NCBI RefSeq assembly: GCF_024704725.1
Contig: NZ_JALIQS010000003.1
Coordinates: 434,001 to 498,000, forward strand
Direction: 5' to 3'
DNA length: 64,000 nucleotides
Origin: Shinella sp. CPCC 101442
GTDB taxonomy: Bacteria; Pseudomonadota; Alphaproteobacteria; Rhizobiales; Rhizobiaceae
Made by a program: the position numbers and the translations under genes. The notes beneath the pieces are model-generated. The model saw nothing but the letters and a program-made list of their open reading frames with translations. It was not told the origin of the DNA and did not search any database. Position 1 is the stretch's first letter; every line of letters begins with the position of its first letter. Positions 1 through 8,030 of this stretch are shown in pieces.

Positions 1-446
1 GGCCGGCCCTTCACATTGTTGGCGAACTGCATGAAGCGCAGCGCCGTCTCGACCGCCGAGGAGCCGCCGGTCGTGTAGAACACATGGTCGACGCCGTCGG
101 GCGCATGCCCCGCCAGCCGCGCCGAAAGCACGGCGGACGGCGCGTTGGTCGTGTACCAGGGCGAATTGTAGGACAGCTCCATGGCCTGAGAGGCCATCAC
201 GTCGGCAAGCTCCCTGTTGCGATGGCCGGCATTGACGCACCACATGCCGGCGGGGCCGTCGATCAGTCGGCGACCGCTGGCATCCGTGACATAGATGCCC
301 TCGCCAGACTCGATTCGGCCGCGCGCCTCCGCGCCGATGGAGCCGGAGACGGGCCAGGGCTGCACGAGGTGCTGCTCGGCAAGCCGGGTCAGATCGTCAG
401 GCGCCTCGCCGATCGGTTCATTCGCCGTCTTCGGAATTGCCGCCAT
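1..446 (-). CDS. class III aminotransferase, N-terminal part (truncated by window edge)
   Basis: About 148 residues of a PLP-dependent class III (omega-amino acid or diamine:pyruvate) aminotransferase are visible; the PLP lysine lies outside the window. Seen: an N-terminal stretch with WPVSGS, the fold-type I start GIYVTDASGRRLIDG, then GMWCVNAGHRN and the PLP-phosphate region TTGGSSAVETALRF. The ATG at 446 has GGAGAGGG just upstream. It is divergent from an ABC importer, and a palindrome sits between them, which points to transamination of the imported amine. The exact substrate cannot be read from this fragment. Confidence 0.85.
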   Translation of the reverse strand, partial: MAAIPKTANEPIGEAPDDLTRLAEQHLVQPWPVSGSIGAEARGRIESGEGIYVTDASGRRLIDGPAGMWCVNAGHRNRELADVMASQAMELSYNSPWYTTNAPSAVLSARLAGHAPDGVDHVFYTTGGSSAVETALRFMQFANNVKGR

Positions 447-520
447 GTCCCTCTCCATCACTAATTTTCGAAAAGATTCTGCGACCAACAATATGAAAGA
501 TTTTATATTTCCAGATCATA

Positions 521-536
521 TTGAATGTTCGTTCAA
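521..536. promoter_or_regulatory. operator-like palindrome, copy 1 (TetR-type)
   Basis: TTGAATGTTCGTTCAA, extended by one A/T pair on each side, lies in the divergent region between the aminotransferase and the importer permease. It matches the perfect palindrome at 6336-6351 at 12 of 16 positions, giving the consensus YTGAATGWTCRTTCAR. A BetI-like TetR gene lies between the two sites and is the obvious candidate binder (inference). Confidence 0.55.
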
Positions 537-681
537 TCAATATTGCAGAAGTGGGGCTTGATTTCAACGGGGATTTGGGCGCATGTTTCGTTTCGGGAAC
601 AACAAAGCCGAAAAGGCGGACAGACATGGGAATGGGAAAACTCACCCTCTATGAAAGTTGTCGCGGCTGGATGCTTGCCCG

Positions 682-1599
682 ATGACGGCGGCGGCGCTTG
701 AAACCACCGCCGAAACACCCTCCCCCTCCCGGCGCCGGGCCTGGATGCGGAGCGACGAGGCCCGCGGCCTCGCCATGATCTCGCCGACCTTCCTTTACGC
801 GCTGGCGCTGCTCTTTCTCCCTGTTCTCATCGTCATCGCCTACAGTTTCTGGACCCAGAACTATCTCGATATCGACCGCACCTTCACGCTGGAAAACTAC
901 CGGCAGGCGCTCACCGAACCGATCTACCGCGACCTCTTCATTCGCTCGCTCTGGATTTCGCTGACGGTCAGCGTCGTCACCGTGGTCTTTTCCTATCCGG
1001 TCGCCTGGTTCATTTCCTTCCACGGCGGCGTGCACAAGAACCTCTGGCTCTTCCTCATCACCGTGCCCTGCTGGACCAGCTACCTGCTGCGCGTCCTGTC
1101 GTGGAAAGTCATCCTGGGCTATGGCGGCGTCATGAATACCGGCCTCATCTCGATGGGCCTCATCGACAAGCCGGTGACGTCGCTGCTCTACAATTCCAAC
1201 GCCGTCGTCATCACGCTGGTTCACAGCTGGGCAGCCTTCGCCATCCTGCCGATCTACGTGTCGCTCCAAAAGGTCGACCGCACGCTGATCGAGGCGGCGC
1301 GCGATCTCGGCGACAGCAGGATCAAGGCCTTCTTCCGCATCACGCTGCCGCTCTCGCTGCCCGGCGTCATCTCCGCTTTCCTGATCGTGATGATCCCGAC
1401 CGTCGGCGACTATGTGACGCCGCGCCTCGTCGGCGGCAAGGACGGCGTGATGATCGCCACCGCCATCCAGGCGCAATTCGGCAAGGCCGCGAACTGGCCG
1501 CTGGGTGCCGCCCTTTCGGTGACGACCATGGTGCTCGTCTCGCTCTCGGCCGCGGCCGTCGTGTTTGCGCTGAAGTTCACCATCAGGAGGATCAAATGA
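682..1599 (+). CDS. ABC transporter permease, spermidine/putrescine PotB type
   Basis: Inner-membrane permease of a polyamine/opine-type ABC importer. About 305 residues with six predicted membrane segments; the first is rich in L/V/I after a charged N-terminus. The EAA loop that docks the ATPase is visible as EAARDLGDSRIKAFFRITLPLSLPG-like sequence near residues 207-230. I chose ATG 682; an upstream TTG at 658 in frame would add 8 residues. It overlaps the next permease by ATGA. Substrate class (polyamine or other amine or amino-acid derivative) follows from family and neighbours only. Confidence 0.85.
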   Translation: MTAAALETTAETPSPSRRRAWMRSDEARGLAMISPTFLYALALLFLPVLIVIAYSFWTQNYLDIDRTFTLENYRQALTEPIYRDLFIRSLWISLTVSVVTVVFSYPVAWFISFHGGVHKNLWLFLITVPCWTSYLLRVLSWKVILGYGGVMNTGLISMGLIDKPVTSLLYNSNAVVITLVHSWAAFAILPIYVSLQKVDRTLIEAARDLGDSRIKAFFRITLPLSLPGVISAFLIVMIPTVGDYVTPRLVGGKDGVMIATAIQAQFGKAANWPLGAALSVTTMVLVSLSAAAVVFALKFTIRRIK

Positions 1600-2420
1600 G
1601 TGTCCTCCTGCGGCGCCTGCGCGTCATTCCCGTCCTGCCGGTCTATGTGGCCGTCTATTTCCTCTTTCTCTACCTGCCGATCCTGCTGCTGCCGATCTTC
1701 TCCTTCAACAATGCGGCGACGACCACCTTCCCGCTCGCCGGTTTCACCACGAAATGGTACGCCTCGCTTGCCGGCAACTCCGTCATGCTGAACGCGGCCT
1801 GGAACAGCCTGATCGTCGGCATTTCCGTCTCGCTGCTCTCCACGGTCCTCGGCATCTGCGCCGCCCGCGCCATCACGCGCTACCGGTTTCGCGGCCAGCG
1901 CACGGCCGCCGGCCTCATCATGGCGCCGCTCTTCCTGCCGGAGATCATCGTCGCCGTCTCGCTTTTGATGATCGTGCTGGCAATGGGCGTGGAGCTGTCG
2001 CTCGTCACCGTCATCCTCGGCCAGACCGTGTTCTGCGTGCCCTATGCCATGTCGGTGCTCGTCTCCGGCTTCGAGGGCTTCGATCGCAGCCTGGAGGAAG
2101 CGTCCTACGATCTGGGCGAAACGGCCATCGGCACCTTCCGGCGCGTGACGCTGCCGGTGGTGGCCCCGGCCATCGTTTCCAGCCTGCTCGTCACCTTCAC
2201 CATCTCGCTCGACGAGTTCATCCTCGCCTTCTTCCTCTCCGGCACCGAGCCGACGCTGCCGGTCTATATCTGGGGCCAGTTGCGCTTCGCGGCAAAGCTG
2301 CCGGGCGTGCTGGCACTCGGCACGATCATGCTCGTCGCCTCCATCCTCATGCTCACCCTTGCCGAAATCCTGCGCCGCCGTGCCGAACGCCGCACGCAAC
2401 TGGCGCATGCCCTGCCCTAG
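1596..2420 (+). CDS. ABC transporter permease, PotC type
   Basis: Second inner-membrane permease of the importer, 274 residues with six predicted helices. Its EAA motif reads EEASYDLGETAIGTFRRVTLP. The start ATG at 1596 overlaps the TGA of the previous gene and has AGGAGG 5 bases upstream, so translation is coupled. It is expected to pair with the upstream permease as a heterodimer energised by the downstream ATPase. Confidence 0.88.
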   Translation: MSVLLRRLRVIPVLPVYVAVYFLFLYLPILLLPIFSFNNAATTTFPLAGFTTKWYASLAGNSVMLNAAWNSLIVGISVSLLSTVLGICAARAITRYRFRGQRTAAGLIMAPLFLPEIIVAVSLLMIVLAMGVELSLVTVILGQTVFCVPYAMSVLVSGFEGFDRSLEEASYDLGETAIGTFRRVTLPVVAPAIVSSLLVTFTISLDEFILAFFLSGTEPTLPVYIWGQLRFAAKLPGVLALGTIMLVASILMLTLAEILRRRAERRTQLAHALP

Positions 2421-2428
2421 GAGTCTCC

Positions 2429-3538
2429 ATGACCGACCGAGCGATGATCCAGATCGAAAACGTGTCGAAGTTCTACGGCATCTACAAAGCGCTCGACGAC
2501 GTCTCGCTTTCCATTGCCGAAGGTGAGTTCTTCTCGCTGCTCGGCCCCTCCGGCTGTGGCAAGACCACGCTTCTGCGTTCCATCGCCGGCTTCGAAAACC
2601 CGACGGCTGGCGAAATCTACATCGACGGCGTGCCGTCGCTGGCGCTGCCGCCGAACAGGCGGCCGACCAACATGGTCTTCCAGAGCTACGCGATCTTTCC
2701 GCATCTCGACGTCGCGGAAAACGTCGCCTACGGCCTGAAGCGGCTGAGGCTTTCCCCTGAGGAAGAAAGGAAGCGCGTCGGCGATGCGCTCGACATGGTG
2801 CGTCTTTCGGGCCTCGGCCAGCGCAAGGCGCATGAACTGTCGGGCGGCCAGCGCCAGCGCGTGGCGCTGGCCCGCGCGCTCGTCATGCGCCCGAAGGTGC
2901 TGCTGCTCGATGAACCCCTCTCCGCCCTCGACAAGAAGCTGCGCGAGGAAATGCAGGTGGAGTTGCGCACGCTGCAAAAGGCTGTCGGCATCACCTTTAT
3001 CCTCGTGACGCACGACCAGTATGAAGCGCTCGCGCTTTCCGACCGCATCGCCGTCATGTTCGGGGGGCGCATCGCACAGATCGCCAGCCCCAAGGAAATC
3101 TACCAGCGCCCGCGCACGCGAAAAGTCGCCGACTTCCTTGGCGGCATGAATTTTCTGAAAGCCAGGGTGCTCGGCGAGCAGGGTAACGCCGTCTCCATCG
3201 ACGCCGCCCGCTTCGGCGCCGTCAACCTCGAAAAACCGCAGGGCTTTGCCGCCAGCAACGGCCACGTCACCGTCGGCATCCGCCCCGAACGCCTGCGGCT
3301 GCTGTGGGATGAGGACCGCGCGCCGCATGAACTTGCCGGCCGCATCGAGAACCGCGCCTATTTCGGCGAGGTCACGCATCTGACCGTGGGCGTGGACGGA
3401 CTGGAACACCCGCTCTCGATGGTGGAAACGAACAATTTCGGCGCTGATGACCTGCCGATCGGTGCGGAAATCCGCCTCGCCTACGATCCGGACGCCTTCG
3501 TGCTTCTGGCCGAAGATCCGCCGGTCACACGCGTCTGA
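2429..3538 (+). CDS. ABC transporter ATP-binding protein, PotA type
   Basis: Cytoplasmic ATPase of the importer, 369 residues. Walker A GPSGCGKTT at residues 39-47, Q-loop in VFQSYAIF, signature LSGGQ at 137-141, Walker B VLLLDEP at 157-163, switch His in LVTHDQ, and a C-terminal TOBE region from about residue 270. ATG 2429 is 8 bases after the permease stop with AGGAG upstream. Length and TOBE domain fit the polyamine/opine subfamily. A binding-protein gene is not adjacent on this strand but lies just beyond the terminator on the other strand. Confidence 0.9.
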   Translation: MTDRAMIQIENVSKFYGIYKALDDVSLSIAEGEFFSLLGPSGCGKTTLLRSIAGFENPTAGEIYIDGVPSLALPPNRRPTNMVFQSYAIFPHLDVAENVAYGLKRLRLSPEEERKRVGDALDMVRLSGLGQRKAHELSGGQRQRVALARALVMRPKVLLLDEPLSALDKKLREEMQVELRTLQKAVGITFILVTHDQYEALALSDRIAVMFGGRIAQIASPKEIYQRPRTRKVADFLGGMNFLKARVLGEQGNAVSIDAARFGAVNLEKPQGFAASNGHVTVGIRPERLRLLWDEDRAPHELAGRIENRAYFGEVTHLTVGVDGLEHPLSMVETNNFGADDLPIGAEIRLAYDPDAFVLLAEDPPVTRV

Positions 3539-3544
3539 AAGCAA

Positions 3545-3587
3545 AGCTCCCGGCAGACCGGGAGCTGAAGACCCCGCCCCAGCGGGG
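3545..3587. terminator. two hairpins between convergent genes
   Basis: AGCTCCCGG (3545-3553) pairs with CCGGGAGCT (3558-3566) over a 4-base loop. CCCCGC (3572-3577) pairs with GCGGGG (3582-3587). They sit between the converging ATPase and binding-protein genes. Neither has a clear T-run, so the terminator role is inferred from position and stem strength. Confidence 0.6.
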
Positions 3588-3609
3588 CGAGGCTCGGCAA
3601 AAGCGGTCG

Positions 3610-4692
3610 TCAGTAACCCGATTTGATCTTCTCGAATTCCGCGATCATCTTCTGCCGCAGTTCCGTCGGCATCGGCGCCTGGAAGAGCGTGTTGGCGACG
3701 AAGGCGTCGACATCCGCATAGCCCTTGTCCTTGAGGATCTTCGGATCGACGGCGGCCATGCCCTTGGCATTGGAATGCCCATAACCCCAGCTCTCGACCA
3801 TATAGGCGGCCACATCGGGATCGGTGACGGCGTTCAGATAGTCATAGGCCATATCCGGGTTCGCTTCGGCACCCTTCAGGCGTACATAACCACAGACCCA
3901 GGTGGAAAGGCCTTCCTTGGTGTCCTTCTTGATGGCGATCGGCTGGCTTTCCGCCTGCAGCGTCGTCGCCGTCTCGTTCCATGCCCAGGCGAGATCGACC
4001 TCGCCGCTTGCCAGGGCCTGGCTCAGATCCGTGTTGTCGGTCCAGTAGAGCCGCACGTTCTTGTGCACCTCGCGCAGGAAGGCGGACGCTTCCTGGAACT
4101 GCGCATCCGTCATCGTCGTCCAGTCCTTGAGGCCGATGGCGAGGCTTGCGAGCGCGTAGGCATCGTCGACATTATCGCCGATCGACACGCGGTCCTTGAA
4201 CTTGGGATCGGCAAAGGCCTTCAGCGAAGCGACCTCCTCGGGCTTCACCGTATCGGTGCGATAGGTCAGCACCGTATTGCCCCATTCGAAGGGAATGAAC
4301 CAGGCCGTGCCGTCATCCGACGTCATCAGGTGTTTCATCGCCTTGAAGTTGGGCAGGATATCGTTCCACGAGGCGAGCTTGGCCGTGTCGAGCGGCTCCA
4401 GAAGCCCCGCCTCGCGCCACTTCACCACGCTCTGCGAGCAGGGATGCGCCACATCGGCCTTGAAACCCGAGCGCAATTTCTGGAATGCCTCCTCCTCGTC
4501 GCCGAAGAACGAAAAGTCCGGCTCCGCGCCGGCCTTTTCGGTGTATTTCGGATGGAAGGCAGGGTCCTCGTAGCCGGACCAGTCGAAAACGGTCAGCGTG
4601 TCGGCGGAGAAGGCAGGAAGGGCGGTTGTGAAGGCGAGGACGGCGGCGAGCGCCGCCGTCGTATAAAACCTGGCCGTGTTTGCAGTCTTCAT
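3610..4692 (-). CDS. periplasmic polyamine-type substrate-binding protein (PotD family)
   Basis: 360 residues with a Sec signal peptide (positive N-terminus, hydrophobic core, ALPAFSA cleavage region near residue 30). The mature start TLTVFDWSGYEDP is typical of PotD/PotF-type binding proteins, as are FIPFEWGNTVLTYR and GEVDLAWAWNE further on. It should capture the substrate for the 682-3538 permease/ATPase set although it is encoded on the opposite strand, 29 bases after the TetR gene and in the same transcript as it. The ligand is not determined. Confidence 0.85.
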   Translation of the reverse strand: MKTANTARFYTTAALAAVLAFTTALPAFSADTLTVFDWSGYEDPAFHPKYTEKAGAEPDFSFFGDEEEAFQKLRSGFKADVAHPCSQSVVKWREAGLLEPLDTAKLASWNDILPNFKAMKHLMTSDDGTAWFIPFEWGNTVLTYRTDTVKPEEVASLKAFADPKFKDRVSIGDNVDDAYALASLAIGLKDWTTMTDAQFQEASAFLREVHKNVRLYWTDNTDLSQALASGEVDLAWAWNETATTLQAESQPIAIKKDTKEGLSTWVCGYVRLKGAEANPDMAYDYLNAVTDPDVAAYMVESWGYGHSNAKGMAAVDPKILKDKGYADVDAFVANTLFQAPMPTELRQKMIAEFEKIKSGY

Positions 4693-4721
4693 GCCATGCT
4701 CCTTCCCCGTTTTCGGGTTCC

Positions 4722-5432
4722 CTATTGTGGTTTTGGTCCTTGCAATGTGAGGTGCCTCGGGAAGACCACGACGACGAAGGCGATGGCCGCTTCCAGCGCC
4801 TTCTCCCGCGTCGTGCCGTCACCCATCATCAGGCGCAGCCACAGGCCTTCCAGCATGGCGCAAAGCGACAGCGCCATCGGTTCCGGTTCGTAGTCGTAGC
4901 CACCTTCCGCCTTCAGGTCGGCGCAGAGTGCGATCACGGTTTCCTGGTATTTGACGTCGCGCGCGCCGCAGAGCGCCTGATAGGTCGGCCGGGACTTGGC
5001 CTCGCCCCAGAAGGCGCACCAGGCGGCGAGCTTGCGCTTCGTGCAGATCTTTCTGTCGAAATCCGCATGCACGATGGCCCATAAACGGCTGGCGACGCTG
5101 GGACCGGCCTTTTCCAGCGCGGAATTCCAGTGGTCGCCATACTCTTCCGACATGAATTGCAGCGTCGCGACGAGCAGGTTTTCCTTGCTCTCGAAATGGA
5201 AGTTGACGATCCCGCGGGAAAGACCGGCGCCATCGGCCACATCCGCCAGCGTCGTGTCGGAATACCCGCGTTTGGCGAGCGAATCGATCGTCGCTTCGAT
5301 AAGCTGCTGTCGTCTCGTTTCCTTGGAGGCCTTGCGGCCCCGCTTCTCGCCGTCGCCCGAGCCCTGTTCAGCCCCGCCTGCCCGCATCTTCACCGTTACC
5401 TTGCCTTTGGGATTCTTCAGCACCACGGTCAT
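4722..5432 (-). CDS. TetR-family transcriptional regulator, BetI-like
   Basis: About 236 residues. The N-terminal helix-turn-helix region reads TTLADVADGAGLSRGIVNFHF, preceded by RRQQLIEAT, a string also found in BetI choline regulators; the C-terminal half fits the ligand-binding domain of that group. I chose ATG 5432 because it overlaps the methyltransferase stop as ATGA; an in-frame ATG at 5480 would add 16 residues inside the upstream gene. A basic stretch of about 40 residues precedes the HTH. It sits in the methyltransferase-regulator-binding-protein transcript and probably controls both divergent promoters carrying the YTGAATGWTCRTTCAR palindrome (inference). Confidence 0.85.
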   Translation of the reverse strand: MTVVLKNPKGKVTVKMRAGGAEQGSGDGEKRGRKASKETRRQQLIEATIDSLAKRGYSDTTLADVADGAGLSRGIVNFHFESKENLLVATLQFMSEEYGDHWNSALEKAGPSVASRLWAIVHADFDRKICTKRKLAAWCAFWGEAKSRPTYQALCGARDVKYQETVIALCADLKAEGGYDYEPEPMALSLCAMLEGLWLRLMMGDGTTREKALEAAIAFVVVVFPRHLTLQGPKPQ

Positions 5433-6247
5433 GGGCGAATTCCCGCGGCCGGCTTGCTTGCGCGCAGATGAGTGGGACAATGCTCCCCGCTGTCAAGAAC
5501 CTTCTGCATCGCGGTCCAGGTGCGGATGTTCTTCTCGACATAGGCTTCGCCGACCGCCGCCACGGCCTCGGCGTGGAGCGGACCTTTCAGCCGCATAAGC
5601 TCGCCGCGCGCCACATCGCGATACCAGCCGTTGCGGCTCTCCGCGACGCTGTCGACGAAACCCGCCGCGGCCATCGCGCGCAGATAGCGACGCGGGGAGG
5701 CCATGCCGAAACTGAGCCCCTCGGCGACGATATAGTCCTTCATATCGGCGCTCGGCTCACCGTCATGGCCAATCAGCCAGTCGGAAGCGGCAAAGACGCC
5801 GCCGGGCTTCAGCACACGGAAAAGCTCCGCGAAAAGCGCCTCCTTGTCCGGCACATGGATCATCGCATCCTTGGAGAAGACGGCATCGAACTCATCGTCT
5901 TCGAATGGCAGGCACCCCGGTGGGCTCGCGACGAACCGCGCAACCGACGAAAGCCCCTGCGCCGCCGCAGCCGCCCGCGCCCGCTCGATGACAGGCTGCT
6001 CGACGTCATAACCAACGATCTCCGCCGGACGATATGTCTTGGCAATATGCAGGGTGATGCCGCCGGCGCCGCAGCCGAAATCGAGAATACGTTTGCCCTT
6101 GAGATCGATACCCGCGAGCACACGATCGACTTCCGCCGGGCCGCCGGGCGAAAGATAGCCCTCGCCCCACATCACGCCGAGGAAGCGGATCGCCGCCTCG
6201 TCATATTCCGGTTCCGCCGCTGCGCCGTCCTCGCCTGCCGCCGTCAT
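5429..6247 (-). CDS. SAM-dependent class I methyltransferase (phosphoethanolamine-methyltransferase-like)
   Basis: 272 residues. SAM-binding motif I ILDFGCGAGG is at residues 54-63, with the acidic partner in GYDVEQPV, motif II around FDAVFSKDAMIHV, and motif III RVLKPGG. The segment MWGEGYLSPGG before motif I resembles the FGEGFVSTGG-type segment of phosphoethanolamine and glycine/sarcosine N-methyltransferases. It probably methylates a small amine nitrogen, but the substrate is unknown. First gene of a three-gene minus-strand transcript, divergent from the oxidoreductase operon. Confidence 0.8.
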   Translation of the reverse strand: MTAAGEDGAAAEPEYDEAAIRFLGVMWGEGYLSPGGPAEVDRVLAGIDLKGKRILDFGCGAGGITLHIAKTYRPAEIVGYDVEQPVIERARAAAAAQGLSSVARFVASPPGCLPFEDDEFDAVFSKDAMIHVPDKEALFAELFRVLKPGGVFAASDWLIGHDGEPSADMKDYIVAEGLSFGMASPRRYLRAMAAAGFVDSVAESRNGWYRDVARGELMRLKGPLHAEAVAAVGEAYVEKNIRTWTAMQKVLDSGEHCPTHLRASKPAAGIRP

Positions 6248-6335
6248 GGCTTCCCTGCTCTTGCGGCCTCGCGGCCGGTGCGCTTTCCCATGGATCGAAA
6301 TTCTAGCGCATAATCAGGCGATTGCAAGATACTTG

Positions 6336-6351
6336 CTGAATGATCATTCAG
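6336..6351. promoter_or_regulatory. operator-like perfect palindrome, copy 2
   Basis: CTGAATGATCATTCAG is a perfect 16-bp palindrome in the divergent region between the methyltransferase/TetR transcript and the FAD oxidoreductase operon. It is related to the site at 521-536. Size and symmetry fit a TetR-family dimer operator. Confidence 0.6.
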
Positions 6352-6410
6352 AATATCTGGACAACATTTTGCTTTTGATGCAGCTTTTAGAAACAAGGGA
6401 GACATCAAAA

Positions 6411-8030
6411 ATGCAAAAGTACGATGCCCTGATCGTCGGCGGCGGCCATAACGGGTTGGTGACCGCCTGTTATCTCCAGCGTTCCGGCCTCAATGTCCTC
6501 GTGGTGGAAAAGAACGGCTGGGTCGGTGGGGCCGCCACCAGTCGCGAGTTGACGCCCGGTTTCCTCTACTCCAACTGTTCCTATGTCTGCTCGCTGTTCC
6601 GGCCGGAGATCATGCGCGATCTGGAACTGCCCAAACACGGCCTTCAGGTCATCTCCTATGAGGGTGGCGCGGTCTTCACCCGCGATGGCGACTACCTCGC
6701 GTCCTACCGCGACCACGACAGCCACCGGCGCGAATTCGCCCGCTATTCCAAGCGCGATGCGGAAGCCTACGAGCGCTATGCCCGCGACGTGACGCGCCAG
6801 TGCCGCTTCATCCAGCCGCTGTTGATGCGCACCGCCCCCGACCCGTTCGGTTTTCGCCCGCGCGACATTTCGGAACTGCTCTATCTCGCCAAGAAGTTTG
6901 GTGAGTTCAGCCCGCATGAAATGGCCGAGACGCTGCGTTTCTGGACCATGTCGATCTCCGACTTTCTCGACGAATATTTCGAAACCGACGTCATCAAGGC
7001 CTATCTGGCGCTGTCGGGCATCATCGGCACGGCGCTGGGCCCCATGTCGCCTGGCACGGCCTATGTGCTCCTGCATCACTACATGGGTGAGGTGGACGGC
7101 TCGGTCGGCGCCTGGGGTTATGCGCGCGGCGGCATGGGCGCGGTGACGCAGGCGCTGTCGCGCTCCTTCCAGGCCTCCGGCGGCACGATCCGCACGGACG
7201 CCGAAGTCGCGAAGATTTTGACCCGCGGTGGTCGCACGACAGGTGTCGTTCTGGCCAATGGCGACGAGGTGCGCGCAAATCTCGTCGTCTCCAATGCCGA
7301 CGTGAAACGCACCTTCCTGAAGCTGGTCGAGGAAACGGACCTGCCCGGCGATTTCGTCCACCGCGTCAAGCATTTCAAGATGCGCGGCTCCTCCGGCAAG
7401 GTGAACATCGCACTCGACAGCCTGCCGGAGTTTCCGGCGCTACCCGATGGCTCGAACTGCATTCGCGGCGACATGCATTTCACCGATTCGATCGAGCGCA
7501 TGGAACGCGGTTATGACGACTGGAAGGCCGGGTGCTGGTCGGCCGATCCGTTCCTCGACATGATGATCCCGACCCTGCTCGATCCGACCATGACCTCGCC
7601 GGGAAAACACTTCATGAGCTGCTTCGTGCAATATTGCCCGCCGAAAGTGGAGGGCCGCGACTGGACGGATGCCGACCGGGACGCCTTCGCCGAAACCGTC
7701 ATCAGCCAGATCGCCGATTACTCGCCCGGCTTCCGCGACCGCATCGTGCATATGGAAGTGCGCACGCCGCGCGAGATCGAGGCGGAAGTCGGTCTCACCG
7801 AGGGCAATATCTTCCAGGGCGAACTCACCTTCGACCAGCTTCTCTTCAACCGGCCGGTCCCCGGTTACGCGCAGTACCGCAGCCCGATCCACGGCCTCTA
7901 TATGTGCGGCTCCTCCACCCATCCGGGCGGCGGGGTGATGGGCGCGCCCGGCCGCAACGCCGCCGCCGAAATCCTGCGCGATCTCAAGCGCGTCCCTGAA
8001 CAGATGAGCAAAGCCCATGACGTCATTTGA
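6411..8030 (+). CDS. FAD-dependent oxidoreductase, phytoene-desaturase/PYROXD2-like (first of pair)
   Basis: 539 residues. The N-terminal Rossmann FAD motif is LIVGGGHNG (residues 7-15) followed by VVEKNGWVGGAATS, the FAD-binding signature of the amine-oxidase/phytoene-dehydrogenase family. The C-terminal STHPGGGVMGAPGRNAA closes the FAD site. It likely oxidises an amine or C-N/C-C bond; it is not a carotenoid gene by context. ATG 6411 is preceded by AGGGAGA. It starts the operon with a paralogue, a GcvT-like protein and a small ORF. Confidence 0.85.
   Translation: MQKYDALIVGGGHNGLVTACYLQRSGLNVLVVEKNGWVGGAATSRELTPGFLYSNCSYVCSLFRPEIMRDLELPKHGLQVISYEGGAVFTRDGDYLASYRDHDSHRREFARYSKRDAEAYERYARDVTRQCRFIQPLLMRTAPDPFGFRPRDISELLYLAKKFGEFSPHEMAETLRFWTMSISDFLDEYFETDVIKAYLALSGIIGTALGPMSPGTAYVLLHHYMGEVDGSVGAWGYARGGMGAVTQALSRSFQASGGTIRTDAEVAKILTRGGRTTGVVLANGDEVRANLVVSNADVKRTFLKLVEETDLPGDFVHRVKHFKMRGSSGKVNIALDSLPEFPALPDGSNCIRGDMHFTDSIERMERGYDDWKAGCWSADPFLDMMIPTLLDPTMTSPGKHFMSCFVQYCPPKVEGRDWTDADRDAFAETVISQIADYSPGFRDRIVHMEVRTPREIEAEVGLTEGNIFQGELTFDQLLFNRPVPGYAQYRSPIHGLYMCGSSTHPGGGVMGAPGRNAAAEILRDLKRVPEQMSKAHDVI

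Noticed and set aside
8017-8030. Frameshift suspected where the two FAD oxidoreductase genes overlap
   Set aside because: Both proteins are complete with their own N-terminal FAD motif, so this is a normal coupled overlap and not a broken fusion.
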